Positions 34,578 through 46,410 of a stretch of 64,000 nucleotides of DNA are shown here, piece by piece (position 1 is the first letter of the stretch; each line of letters begins with the position of its first letter). The stretch is from the NCBI GenBank assembly GCA_038380435.1, contig JAWZYU010000008.1, positions 76,026,020-76,090,019 of the forward strand, written 5' to 3'. Under the pieces are notes generated by a model that was not told the DNA's origin, ran no database searches, and was given only the letters and a program-made list of their open reading frames with translations. The stretch comes from Ryuthela nishihirai (Eukaryota > Arthropoda > Arachnida > Araneae > Heptathelidae). The position numbers and the translations under genes were made by a program.

Positions 34578-34945
34578 TCGTTGGGTTGTTTTACCTCTGA
34601 GCAGCACCATTTCCCCCACAAAAAGCTAAATGGTCAGGTCTAAAAGACTCCGAGGCCTCAGAGATTGCTGGAGGAAGGGGAGCCACTGAACAGCTGTTAT
34701 GGGAGAGATCGTAGCCTCCCATCAGGGCCATCCATTGTGTTCTTTAGCGTCCACAGGGTACGGCTTTCCTGCACATGGAGCCGTGGCTTAATGTTCCATT
34801 CGAAGGATGGCGGCCTTTCCAAGCCCACCGATCTCTACTGATATCTCTACTGATTGAGGGAAAAGAGGGGGTGGGTTACTGAGATTAATCTCAATGCTGG
34901 TCCAGGTGGAATTCGAACCCGAGAAATGCAGATTACGGATATAGA
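34578..34945 (-). mobile_element. Old SINE-A
   Basis: Decayed copy from GGGTTGTTTTACCTCTGAGC to AACCCGAGAAATGCAGATTACG. Confidence 0.7.
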
Positions 34946-34980
34946 GACGGACGTCTATACGCATATTAGGGAAGGTTGAT

Positions 34981-35560
34981 GTTTTGGGTTGTTTTATCTT
35001 TGAGGGGCACTTTTTTTTTACAAACAACGGGCTATAAATGGCCAGGTCAAAAAACCCCATTGTCTTAAAGAAGGTTGGTAGAAATGAACCCCCTAAACAG
35101 CTGTTGGGACAGACCCTCCCGTCAAGGCCATCCAGCATGCTCTTTAACATGCACAGAGTATGGCTCTCCTGAGAAGGGGCCATCCGATGGACAGCGTCCT
35201 TTCCAAGCCATCGGTGTCCCCTTTCTGAAGGGGGCAGGGTGGGGAATTTTGCAGGGATAAATATCAATGGAAGCCGTCCCATGGTCGAGTGGTTAGCGCG
35301 CTTGGCTACTGATTTAAGGATCCTGGGTTCGAGCCCGGGTAAGGCATGGCTGTTTTGTGTCGTTTTGCTGCTGAGGGCCTGCCATCCTCTCAGACCTTCT
35401 ACTATGGCATATAAACTGACAGGCTCCTGTCAGACCTTGGCAAGCAGCTGCTTGAGGAGGTATTTATTTATTTTATTAAATTTCAATGATAGTCCAGGCG
35501 GGACTCTCACATGGGAACTGCAGATTACGAGCCTGGCGAGCAATCAACTGAGGCAACTCA
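34981..35560 (-). mobile_element. Old SINE-A interrupted by SINE-B
   Basis: Tail and body (34981-35269) and head (35478-35560, with ATTACGAGCCTGGCGAG) flank the SINE-B at 35270-35477. Confidence 0.72.
35270..35477 (+). mobile_element. SINE-B nested in an old SINE-A
   Basis: TSD AAATATCAATG at 35259-35269 and AAATTTCAATG at 35478-35488. Full head with GTCCCATGGTCGAGTGGTTA. Confidence 0.87.
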
Positions 35561-35696
35561 TATGAAGAGGTTTTTGCTGGAACGCTGACCTATTCGAGGT
35601 TGATTAACTGCTGATTGATGGATCATTTATGTATTGCAATGGGTCATGATCTCCCCATCTGACATATTATTTAATAATGTAACACTCTGATTATTG

Positions 35697-36418
35697 TGGG
35701 CGGGGGCCCTCAGTCGGTAGCGCGCCAGGCTCGTAATCTGTAGTTCCCAGGTTCGAGTCCCAGCTGGGTCAGCGTTGAGATTTATCTCCGCAAAATTCCC
35801 CGCCCTGCCCACGGTCAGAAGGGGACACCGATGGGCTTGGAAAGGCCGCCGTCCGTCGGATGGGACGTTAAGCCGTGGCTCCGTGTGCGGGAGAGACATA
35901 CCCTGTGCTCGTTAAAGAACACGCTGGATGGCCTTGACGGGAGGCTACCATCTGTCTCCCAACAGCTGTTCCAGTGGGTCCCCTCCCCCAACCTTCTCTG
36001 AGCCTTCGGGGTCCATGTGACCTGACCATTTAGCCCATGGTGTGCAAAAAAGTGCCGCTCAGAGGTAAAACAACCCAACGTTAAAGAACACACTGGATGT
36101 CCTTGACGGGAGGCTACCATCTGTCTCCCAACAGCTGTTCCAGTGGGTCCCCTCCCCCAACCTTCTCTGAGCCTTCGAGATCCATGTGACCTGGCCATTT
36201 AGCCCATGGTGTGCAAAAAAGTGCCGCTCAGAGGTAAAACAACCCAACGTTAAAGAACACTCTGGATGGCCTTGACGGGAGGCTACCATCTGTCTCCCAA
36301 CAGCTGTTCCAGTGGGTCCCCTCCCCCAACCTTCTCTGAGCCTTCGGGGTCCATGTGACCTGGCCATTTAGTCCATGGTGTGCAAAAAAGTGCCGCTCAG
36401 AGGTAAAACAACCCAACC
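35697..36418 (+). mobile_element. SINE-A with three 3' modules
   Basis: Junctions near 36079 and 36248. The middle module carries the variant ACACTGGATGTCC, also found in two modules at 49.1 and 49.5 kb. No clear TSD. Confidence 0.88.
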
Positions 36419-36419
36419 G

Positions 36420-37243
36420 AACTAATTTTTGGACGCCCTTTCTCAAAAAAAAAAAACAAAATCTCGCCAACTTATTAAGGGAGAAACTTTCAGGGAGAGA
36501 AGAAGGAATCATTTCGTAATTTGTGACTTTGATCCCTGATCGCAGTTAATGAGTAACACGAATTTCCAAAGAGGCACAAAAATCCCATGAATATTTCTCG
36601 CAAGGGATTAATTTATGACAAATATTGAAATGTTCAGACTGTAAGTGCTTTTTCACGATGATTTCGTTTCAGGAATGATTTATTTAATGAGGGAATAAAT
36701 AATCCTATCACCGACAGATTTCTGTTTACACTCACGTGACGATCTCCTACGTCATCGCTTTCAAGAGAAAAAAAAAGATTTGAAGAATTATATGATGCAT
36801 AAGAGGATTTCTCTCTTCCATTCCAGAAACGGGATCAAGTATTTAAAAACGCATTAATGTAGAACGAGGCGCGCGCCTTTCCGCTGCCTCGCTCCCAGTA
36901 TGCTCTACGTCATTACTGTCGTCCGAGTTTTCCCCTTTCTTTTCGCTAACGTTCTCAGCTTCCGGTGTGCTAATGGGATTCTCAGAGGGGAGGCCGCGTG
37001 CTACTCTGCCAGCCTCGCTTTCGTTTCCACCGGTCCATTGTACCTCCCTTCCCTTCTTCACTGGGGGTGGGGGGGAGGGACCTAGAATTGGTACGTAGGG
37101 TCCAATGTCGGGCTTAATGTTTGCGCCAACTGGATTACATTGCAGTCATTTCGTCACTTCAATATCAATAAACATTTTCGTTTCATAAACAGTGAATTTA
37201 CGAAATCGTTCAGGAGAATAAGTGCAGAAAAAGGAAGAACGCG
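36420..37243. other. Unassigned DNA with a GC-richer patch
   Basis: The patch at 36843-37061 is richer in CpG than its surroundings. It holds a 72-codon minus-strand frame that is hydrophilic (Glu/Ser/Arg-rich), with no known motif. It could be a host exon fragment; support is weak. Confidence 0.25.
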
Positions 37244-37253
37244 CGGAGTTAGG

Positions 37254-37979
37254 GGGGCGGGGGTGGCTCAGTCGGTAGCGCGCCAGGCTCGTAATCTGTA
37301 GTTCCCAGGTTCGAGTCCCAGCTGGGTCAGCGTTGAGATTTATCTCCGCAAAAATTCCCCGCCCTGCCCACGGTCAGTAGGGGACACCGATGGGCTTGGA
37401 AAGGCAGCCGTCCGTCGGATGGGACGTGAAGCCGTGGCCCCGTATGTGGGAGAGCCAAACCCTGTGCACGTTAAAGAACACGCTGGATGGCCTTGACGGG
37501 AGGCTACCATCTGTCTCCCAACAGCTGTTCCAGTGGGTCCTCTCCCCCAACCTTCTCTGAGCCTTCGGGGTCCATGTGACCTGGCCATTTAGCCCATGGT
37601 GTGCAAAAAAGTGCCGCTCAGAGGTAAAACAACATAACGTTAAAGAACACGCTGGATGGCCTTGACGGGAGGCTACCATCTGTCTCCCAACAGCTGTTCC
37701 AGTGGGTCCCCTCCCCCAACCTTCTCTGAGCCTTCGGGGTCCATGTGACCTGGCCATTTAGTCCATGGTGTACAAAAAAGTGCCGCTCAGAGGTAAAACA
37801 ACCCAACCTTAAAGAACACGCTTAATGGCCTTGACGGGAGGCTACCATCTGTCTCCCAACAGCTGTTCCAGTGGGTCCCCTCCCCCAACCTTCTCTGAGC
37901 CTTCGGGGTCCATGTGACCTGGCCATTTAGCCCATGGTGTGCAAAAAAGTGCCGCTCAGAGGTAAAACAATCCAACCCA
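37254..37979 (+). mobile_element. SINE-A with three 3' modules
   Basis: TSD CGGAGTTAGG at 37244-37253 and 37980-37989. Junctions near 37639 and 37808. Confidence 0.92.
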
Positions 37980-38245
37980 CGGAGTTAGGCTTCGTCCTCA
38001 TTATTTGAATGATTTTATCCACATCAATAAAGGAAGTAGAAGGGACTGTTTTTTGAAAAATAAAGGACATCTGGAAGAACGCATGTCGCCTCTGTAGCAT
38101 GTGGGAATTTCGTTTCCTAAGAGAATGAAGTTTTTCAACACTTTTTCACCCTTCAAAAGTTTTTATTCGAATTAATGGATGATGGGGAAAATTCAAATTA
38201 TTCATAACAACATTTTTTGGTATTTATAAATAAATCCAAATATTT

Positions 38246-38314
38246 GTAAATACCTCCTCAAGCAGTTGCTTCCCACAGAAGTGTGACAGGAGCCTGTCAG
38301 TTTACTCGCCATAG
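38246..38314 (-). mobile_element. Old SINE-B fragment
   Basis: TACCTCCTCAAGCAGTTGCT through GACAGGAGCCTGTCAGTTTA. Confidence 0.7.
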
Positions 38315-38315
38315 T

Positions 38316-39745
38316 ACACACACCGGCCACTGAATTAGAAACCTTTATTCAATACTGAGTTGGACCTCCTTTTGGCCGAATTACAGCACATAGATTCCAC
38401 AAGGTGTTGGAGTGCCTTTACATCTCCAGTATACCAGGCGTTCACCAGACAGTCCTGGAAATCTGAGCCAGTCCTTCAACTGGCTCAGATTTGACGGAAG
38501 AGGACTTTGCCCCGGATCTGTTTTTCTAACATGTCCCATACATTCTCAATGAGGTCCAGATCCGGCTTTGTGGTGGCCAGCGAAGATGGTGGAAGTCGCC
38601 TCATGCTTGCTGAACCACTGCTGAACACATCTTGCACGATGGAGAGTAGCATTGCCATCCATGAAACAGCAGTCACCTGCTGGATGAAAAGTTAACATTG
38701 CAGGGTTGGGATGTTTTACTTCTGAGCGGCACTTTTTTTGCACACTATGGGCTAAATGGCCAGGTCACAAGGACCCCGTAGGGTCATAAAAGATTGGTGT
38801 AGGGGACCCCTAGAACAGATGTTGGGAGACAGATGGTAGCCTCCCATCAAGGCAATCCGGCGTGTTCGTTAACGTGCACAGTATGGCTCTCCTGAACACG
38901 GTGTCACGGCTTAACGTCCCATCCGATGGACGGCGGTCTTTCCAAGCCCATCGGTATCCCCTACTGACAGTGGGCAGGGTGGGGAGTGCTGTGGAAATAA
39001 ATCTCAATGCTGACCCAGCTGCGACTCGAACTTGGGAACTGAAGATTATGCAACATTGCAGGATGGACTTGATCGGCAACATTGTTCAGATAATCCTTGG
39101 GGGACACCCGACCTTCCAGCAATATCAGGGGACCCGTTCCGTACCAACAGAACGTGCACCACACCATGACACCACCTCCAGAACCTTGAGTTGTGTTTAC
39201 AAGGCAAGCTGGGTCCATTGCTTCTTAGGTCTCCCCCCAAACTCTCAGCCTACCATCGATACAGAACAAGGTGTATTGTGACTCTTCAGACCACATGACT
39301 TTTTCCAGTGTCCAGACATGGTGTTCCTGACACCACTGTAGACAAACTTTCTTGTTCTTTGCAGAAATCGAAGGTTTCTATATAGGCATGCTGCTGCTAA
39401 TACCGATCCTCTTCAATTCCCTGTGCATAGTTCGCTAAGATATGGGTCGGGAACAGCCTTCATTGAAAGCTTTGGTCAATTTCTGCACGCAGGAAGTCCT
39501 TTTTCTCCGTGCAAGCCTTCTCAGACGACGACGATCTCATTCCTGACAGATTGTCGTCGCGCCACACTTACGCCTTTTAGACACTCAATGTGGGTTATTT
39601 TTCCATTGATTAAAGACCCGAGATATCTCACCGTTTGAGAGACCAGTCAGCTCTGCTGTTTTTGAAATAGTCACTCCAGCCAGACGACGAGACCCACAAT
39701 AAGCCCTTTATCAAACCAGGAGAGATCCTTTGTTTTTCCCATTGT
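38316..39745 (-). pseudogene. Tc1-like transposase, broken
   Basis: Starts at ATG 39742 (MGKTKDLS). Later fragments read VMWSEESQYTLF, where the first catalytic Asp of WSDESRF is Glu. GGGVMVWCTFCWYGTGPL follows, then GNATLHRARCVQQWFSKHEA (where QDNAP would carry the second Asp) and LDLIENVWDMLEKQIRG with the last acidic residue. Multiple stops and shifts and a SINE-A at 38705-39051 break it. The 3' terminal repeat CACACCGGCCACTGAATTAG is at about 38318. A 14-bp inverted repeat with a 6-nt loop (38459-38472 / 38479-38492) sits in the C-terminal part. Confidence 0.83.
38705..39051 (-). mobile_element. SINE-A truncated within the head, in Tc1
   Basis: TSD AACATTGCAGG at 38694-38704 and 39052-39062. 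Sequence stops in the tRNA-like part at GAAGATTATG. Confidence 0.88.
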
Positions 39746-39859
39746 GATCAACACTTCTTTGCCCTGCTCCTCGAACAGGAAAGTCTTGGAATTTCTGGCC
39801 AATATGCCTTATGTCCCAGGCCAAGTTGAGCAAAATAATTGAGCCGAATCAACCAAAGA

Positions 39860-40230
39860 TTTTGGGTTGTTTTACCTCTGAGCGGCATGGGCTAAATGGC
39901 CAGGTCACATGGACCCCGAAGGCTCAGAGAAGGTTGGGGGAGGGGACCTACTGGAACAGTTGTTGGGAGACAGATGGTAGCCTCCTGTCAAGGCCATCCA
40001 GCGTGTTCTTTAACGTGCACAGGGTATGGCTCTCCCGCACACGGGGCCACGGTTTAACGTCTCGTCTGACGGACGGCGGCCTTTCCAAGCCCATCGGTGT
40101 CCCCTACTGACCGTGGGCAGGGCGGGGAATTTTGCGGAGATAAATCTCAACGCTGACCCAGCTGGGACTCTAACCCGGGAACTACAGATTACGAGCCTGG
40201 TGCGCTACCGACTGAGCCACCCCCGCCCCC
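39860..40230 (-). mobile_element. SINE-A with 13-bp TSD
   Basis: TSD AATCAACCAAAGA at 39847-39859 and 40231-40243. A small internal deletion (CACTTTTTTGCACACC block) is present near the tail. Confidence 0.92.
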
Positions 40231-40439
40231 AATCAACCAAAGAATAACGTAGATACGACTAAGGGAGGAGTCGCACCACTATATCGAGAATCGGTATAGT
40301 GGTGCTGAACCACTGCTGATGCCTTGGATTCATGCCTTGGAACTGTTGGTGCATCGAACACACAAACAGTTCCAAGGCATGAATAAAACGTGGAGAAGAC
40401 GTGGAGAGAAAATCGCACCCGGTCAGACGAAAATAAAGG

Positions 40440-42190
40440 AGAAATCCAGCCTTTCGAATGGACTGGAAAAGTATTGATCTGGCAGCATCATAGCGGATAT
40501 ATTTGATCAGAAAATGTTCGTCCGTTTCTGGCTGTGCAGTATGGACAGCACTGGCTTTGCATCTGATGACAGCGATATGAAAAGTGATTTAATGGAGCGA
40601 CCCTCGCTCGAAACTAGGTGAATAGGATTTCCATGGTCCCAGATGAAAATGATACATCCGGGAGCTTCGCGAATCTGATAGGTGTGGGATATGATCCCGC
40701 GATAGCCGATGCCTCCCACTCCATTGTCAACTTTTCTTTAGCGTATCGAATTAAATTCTGCATGGTATTCTCCAAATGAAATGGAAGATACATTCCCATT
40801 AACTGTTGTGAAGCCACCATCTTCGCAGCCTCATCAGTCTCTTTGTTAATCGTGATGCCAGAATGACCAGGGGTTCAGACTAATGTTACTGACTGTGCAA
40901 ATGTTATTGCGATCTGTAATTCGTTATATAATGCTACAATGGAAGAGTGGGAGCGTGTGTTGATATTACTCAACGCGATTAAAACAGATTTGCTATCAGA
41001 ACATATGACATAGTCCACCGGGTCTGATACAATTTCCTGTAAGGCTAACCTGATTGGGGCGGGGTGGCTCAGTCGGTAGCGCGCCAGGCTCGTAATCTGT
41101 AGTTCCCAGGTTCGAGTCCCAGCTGGGTCAGCGTTGAGATTTATCTCCGCAAAATTCCCCGCCCTGCCCACGGTCAGTAGGGGACACCGATGGGCTTGGA
41201 AAGGCCGCCGTCCGTCAGATGGGACGTTAAGCCGTGGCCCCGTGTGCGGGAGAGCCATACCCTGTGCACGTTAAAGAACACGCTGGATTGCCTTGACGGG
41301 AGCATACCATCTGTCTCCCAACAGCTGTTCCAGTGGGTCCCCTCCCCCAACCTTCTCTGAGCCTTCGGGGTCCATGTGACCTGGCCATTTAGCCCATGGT
41401 GTGCTAAAAAGTGCCGCTCAGAGGTAAAACAACCCAACCCAACACTGGATGGCCTTGACGGGAGGCTACCATCTGTCTCCCAACAGCTGTTCCAGTGGGT
41501 CCCCTCCCCCAACCTTCTCTGAGCTTTCGGGGTCCATGTGACCTGGCCATTTAGCCCCTGGTGTGCAAAAAAGTGCCGCTCAGAGGTAAAACAACCCAAT
41601 GTTAAAGAACACGCTGGATGACCTTGACGGGAGGCTACCATCTGTATCCCAACAGCTGTTCCAGTGGGTCCCCTCCCCCAACCTTCTCTGAGCCTTCGGG
41701 GTCCATGTGACCTGGCCATTTAGCCCATGGTGTGCAAAAAAGTGCAGCTCAGAGGTAAAACAACCCAACCCAAACAAAGCTAATCTGATTGCTGTAGCAT
41801 CTGCACTGATCTCGGGGTAAGAAGGACATTTCCGAGCAATTCTCTGTGGTCATATGATTTCCACTCCAACCCCATGTCCTGATCTCGATGCATCTGTTCC
41901 AATTAGAAAGTGAGAAGACCACTGTAGATGAACGGACTAGTTGAATTCATAGGCAATCTCCAGAGAATGACGGTCCTGAATTCGTTGGAATCTATATTCT
42001 TGAAGTACCAACCGGAAATTCTTTGGACACCAGAGGGGCTGACTCAAGGGTTCTGTGTACTGGGCCCTTAGGGAAATTTTTGCAGCCCTCAGAAATTCGA
42101 TCGCCACCTGTGAGTATGGTAGGTTCCAGTGACTCCATTTGTAAGTAGATAACCGATCCATGAGGAGTCTCGAGACATTTAGGGACACAT
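40440..42190 (-). pseudogene. LINE ORF2 fragment: RNase H domain and C-terminal region
   Basis: Minus-strand frames contain the RNase H acidic positions in order: TDASRSGHGVGVEI (Asp), EISADATAIRLA (Glu), VICSDSKSVLIALSN (Asp) and TINKETDEAAKMVAS (Asp). A Cys-containing C-terminus (SQCCPYC) follows near 40560. This arrangement belongs to RNase H-bearing non-LTR retrotransposons (I/Jockey-type clades). The reverse transcriptase itself is not in the window. Stops, shifts and a SINE-A insertion (41056-41775) break the frame. Confidence 0.82.
41056..41775 (+). mobile_element. SINE-A with three 3' modules in the LINE RNase H
   Basis: Near-perfect TSD, GGCTAACCTGATT (41043-41055) and AGCTAATCTGATT (41778-41790). 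The second junction is atypical (CCCAACCCAACACTGGATGG) and starts the module a few bases late. Confidence 0.9.
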
Positions 42191-42199
42191 GATGGCGTT

Positions 42200-43794
42200 A
42201 GAGTGACGTTAGTGGAAGAGACTCGGTCGCTGTCGCTTGTCTGCCAAGCAGTCAGTGGAGCCGCATTGAGCCAAGCAGTCAGGCACTGTAGACGTTCGTT
42301 GTGGTAATGGTGTTATCTGTCGAGGAGCGTACGTTCCTTGTGGAACATGTGTTTTGGTGTGGCGGAGAATACATACAAGACGTTCAACAATGATTTCAAG
42401 CAAAGTTTTCGGAAACCAAGGTGTCCCATCGTAATGCAGTGCTGCATTGATTCAGAAATTCCGGGAAACCGGTTCCGTTTGTGACACGCCCAGATCTGGT
42501 AGGCCATCAATGTTGAGAGAGGAGAGAGTGTTGGATATCGCAGACCGCATGCTCCGAAGCCTGAAAAAGTCCATCAGGAGATTGTCACAACAGGTTGGTG
42601 TTTCATATGGCACGGCCCATACAGCTGTAAAGAAAGGCCTAGGTTTACACCCTAACAAAATCACATCCATGCATGAATTAAAATCTGCCAACAGTGGTAA
42701 GCAGAGTGCATACTGCAAGTGGTTTGTAGACTTTCTTGATCGTGAAGGAGAGGACATTTTGGACGTCACATTCTTCATAGACGAGGTTGGGTTGGGTTGT
42801 TTTACCTCTGAGCGGCACTTTTTTTGCACACCATGGGCTAAATGGCCAGGTCACATGGACCCCGAAGGTTCAGAGAAGGTTGGGGGATGGGACCCACTGG
42901 AACAACTGTTGGGAGACAGATGGTAGCTTCCCGTCAAGGCCATCCAGCGTGTTCTTTAACGTGCACAAGGTATGGCTCTCCCGCGCACGGGGCCACGGCT
43001 TAACTCCGACGGACGGCGGCCTTTCCAAGCCCATCGGCGTCCCCTATTGACCGTGGGCAGGGCGGGGAATGTTTGCAGAAATAAATCTCAATGCTGACAC
43101 AGCTGGGACTCGAACCTGGGAACTACAGATTACGAGGCTGGCGCGCTACCAACTGAGCCACTCCCGCCCCCATAGACGAGGTGTACTTCCATTTGTTGGG
43201 GTACATAAAAAGTCAAATCTCACGCCTCTGGTCGTCACAGTATCCCCATGAGTTTCACGAGTCGCCACTACATGATCAGAAGATTGGTCTTTGGGTTGGA
43301 ATTTCGCGTAGGTGCATAGTCGGACCCATTTTTTTCTCTGAGACTGTCAACTCCCAACGACACTGTGACAATATACTTTATCCTTTCTTTGCGCAATTGT
43401 CAGAAGATGAAATTAACAGGACCTACTTTCAGCATCATGGCGCCACGGCCCAAACATCGCGTGTGTCTGTGGCACACTTGCACGACGTGTTTGGGGACAG
43501 AATCATTTTGAAAAACATTTCGCCTCCAAGATCCCCGGATCTTTCCCCGCCCGATTTTTATCTCTGGGATGCGATGAAAAACTCTGTGTATTCGGACAAT
43601 CCCCACACAATTGATGATTTGAAGACGGCCATCGCAGAATACTTTCGAAATATGGACCGTGCTGTGCTGAACGACGTCTTCAAGAACACAGTTCAGCGTG
43701 TCACTAAATATCTGGTCACTAATAATCTCTCAATCGTGTCACTAAATATCTCTCAATCCTTATCATGTGCACAGCGACTTTTTGATCACCCTGT
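42200..43794 (+). pseudogene. Mariner-type (DDD) transposase, broken
   Basis: Start at 42307 (MVLSVEERTFLVEHVFW), a nonsense codon at 42391, then a frameshift before 42447. From there FRETGSVCDTPRSGRPS and helix-turn-helix-like sequence follow to FFIDE (first catalytic Asp). A SINE-A splits the gene at that motif. After it come YFHLLGYIKSQISRLWSS, FQHHGATAQTS and PPRSPDLSPPDFYLWDAM. The second catalytic Asp (QDGATAH in relatives) is His here. The 3' terminal inverted repeat GCGACTTTTTGATCACCCTG with a TA ends at about 43794. The 5' end is not clearly delimited. Confidence 0.86.
42786..43170 (-). mobile_element. SINE-A inserted at the catalytic motif of a mariner transposase
   Basis: TSD CATAGACGAG at 42776-42785 and 43171-43180. 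Removing it would restore reading continuity of the transposase at this point. Confidence 0.95.
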
Positions 43795-46410
43795 AGTTTA
43801 TATTTCGCTGATATTTCAGTGGTAAAATGATTTGGCTTATAGTTCACATTTCGCCGATGTTTAAGTGATAAAATTATTTGGTTTTGCGCTTCATATTTCG
43901 CTGATATCTCGGTGATAAAATGATTTGGTTTATAGTTCACATTTCGCCGATGTTTAAGTGATAAAATGATTTGGTTTTGCACTTCATATTTCGCTGATAT
44001 CTAGGTGATAAAATGATTTGGCTTATAGTTCACATTTCCCCGATGTTTAAGTGATAAAATGATTTGGTTTTGCGCTTCATATTTCGCTGATATCTAGGTG
44101 ATAAAATGATTTGGCTTATAGTTCACATTTCCCCGTTGTTTAAGTGATAAAATGATTTGGTTTTGCACTTCATATTTCGCTGATATCTCGGTGATAAAAT
44201 GATTTGGTTTATAGTTCACATTTCGCCGATGTTTAAGTGATAAAATGATTTGGTTTTGCGCTTCATATTTCGCTGATATCTCGGTGATAAAATGATTTGG
44301 CTTATAGTTCACATTTCGCCGATGTTTAAGTGATAAAATGATTTGGTTTTGCGCTTCATATTTCGCTGATATCTAGGTGATAAAATGATTTGGCTTATAG
44401 TTCACATTTCCCCGATGTTTAAGTGATAAAATGATTTGGTTTTGCACTTCATATTTCGCTGATATCTAGGTGATAAAATGATTTGGCTTATAGTTCACAT
44501 TTCGCCGATGTTTAAGTGATAAAATGATTTGGTTTTGCACTTCATATTTCGCTGATATCTAGGTGATAAAATGATTTGGCTTATAGTTCACATTTCGCCG
44601 ATGTTTAAGTGATAAAATGATTTGGTTTTGCACTTCATATTTCGCTGATATCTCGGTGATAAAATGATTTGGTTTATAGTTCACATTTCGCCGATGTTTA
44701 AGTGATAAAATGATTTGGTTTTGCGCTTCATATTTCGCTGATATCTAGGTGATAAAATGATTTGGCTTATAGTTCACATTTCGCCGATGTTTAAGTGATA
44801 AAATGATTTGGTTTTGCACTTCATATTTCGCTGATATCTAGGTGATAAAATGATTTGGCTTATAGTTCACATTTCGCCGATGTTTAAGTGATAAAATGAT
44901 TTGGTTTTGCACTTCATATTTCGCTGATATCTAGGTGATAAAATGATTTGGCTTATAGTTCACATTTCGCCGATGTTTAACTGATAAAATTATTTGGTTT
45001 TGCGCTTCATATTTCGCTGATATCTCGGTGATAAAATGATTTGGCTTATAGTTCACATTTCGCCGATGTTTAAGTGATAAAATGATTTGGTTTTACGCTT
45101 CATATTTCGCTGATATCTAGGTGATAAAATGATTTGGCTTATAGTTCACATTTCCCCGATGTTTAAGTGATAAAATGATTTGGTTTTGCACTTCATATTT
45201 CGCTGATATCTCGGTGATAAAATGATTTGGCTTATAGTTCACATTTCGCCGATGTTTAAGTGATAAAATGATTTGGTTTTGCGCTTCATATTTCGCTGAT
45301 ATCTCGATGATAAAATGATTTGGCTTATAGTTCACATTTCGACGATGTTTAAGTGACAATATGATTTGGTTTTGCACTTCATATTTCGCTGATATCTCGG
45401 TGATAAAATGATTTGATTTATAGTTCACATTTCGCCGATGTTTAAGTGATAAAATGATTTGGTTTTGCACTTCATATTTCGCTGATATCTCGGTGATAAA
45501 ATGATTTGGTTTATAGTTCACATTTCCCCGATGTTTAAGTGATAAAATGATTTGATTTTGCACTTCATATTTCGCTGATATCTAGGTGATAAAATGATTT
45601 GGCTTATAGTTCACATTTCGCCGATGTTTAAGTGATAAAATGATTTGGTTTTGCACTTCATATTTCGCTGATATATCGGTGATAAAATGATTTGGTTTAT
45701 ATTTCACATTTCGCCGATGTTTAAGTGATAAAATGATTTGGTTTATATTTCACATTTCGCCGATGTTTAAGTGATAAAATGATTTGGTTTTGCACTTCAT
45801 ATTTCGCTGATATATCGGTGATAAAATTATTTGGCTTATAGTTCACATTTCGCCGATGTTTAAGTGATAAAATGATTTGGTTTTGCACTTCATATTTCGC
45901 TGATATATCGGTGATAAAATGATTTGGTTTATAGTTCACATTTCGCCCATGTTTAAGTGATAAAATGATTTGATTTTGCACTTCATATTTCGCTGATATC
46001 TCGGTGATAAAATGATTTGGTTTATAGTTCACATTTCGCCGATGTTTAAGTGATAAAATGATTTGGTTTTGCACTTCATATTTCGCTGATATATCGGTGA
46101 TAAAATGATTTGGTTTATAGTTCACATTTCGCCGATGTTTAAGTGATAAAATGATTTGGTTTTGCACTTCATATTTCGCTGATATCTCGGTGATAAAATG
46201 ATTTGGTTTATAGTTCACATTTCGCCGATGTTTAAGTGATAAAATGATTTGGTTTTGCACTTCATATTTCGCTGATATATCGGTGATAAAATGATTTGGT
46301 TTATAGTTCACATTTCGCCGATGTTTAAGTGATAAAATGATTTGATTTTGCACTTCATATTTCGCTGATATCTCTGTGTATCACCGAGATATCAGCGAAA
46401 TATGAAGTGC
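43795..46410 (+). repeat. 93-bp dimeric satellite (46 + 47 bp half-units), about 27 copies
   Basis: Half-unit A runs GTGATAAAATGATTTGGCTT to GCCGATGTTTAA. Half-unit B runs GTGATAAAATGATTTGGTTT to GCTGATATCTAG. They alternate strictly except for two adjacent A halves near 45690-45780. Since 93 is divisible by 3, a minus-strand frame stays open with a 31-residue periodicity (up to 210 codons), which is a by-product. The array starts exactly after the mariner terminal repeat. At its right edge it ends in a 25-bp inverted repeat (46350-46374 / 46386-46410). Confidence 0.95.

Noticed and set aside
45721..46353. 210-codon minus-strand frame with a 31-residue repeat
   Set aside because: The satellite unit is 93 bp, a multiple of three, which keeps a frame open by chance. 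There is no start context, composition or motif arguing for a protein.
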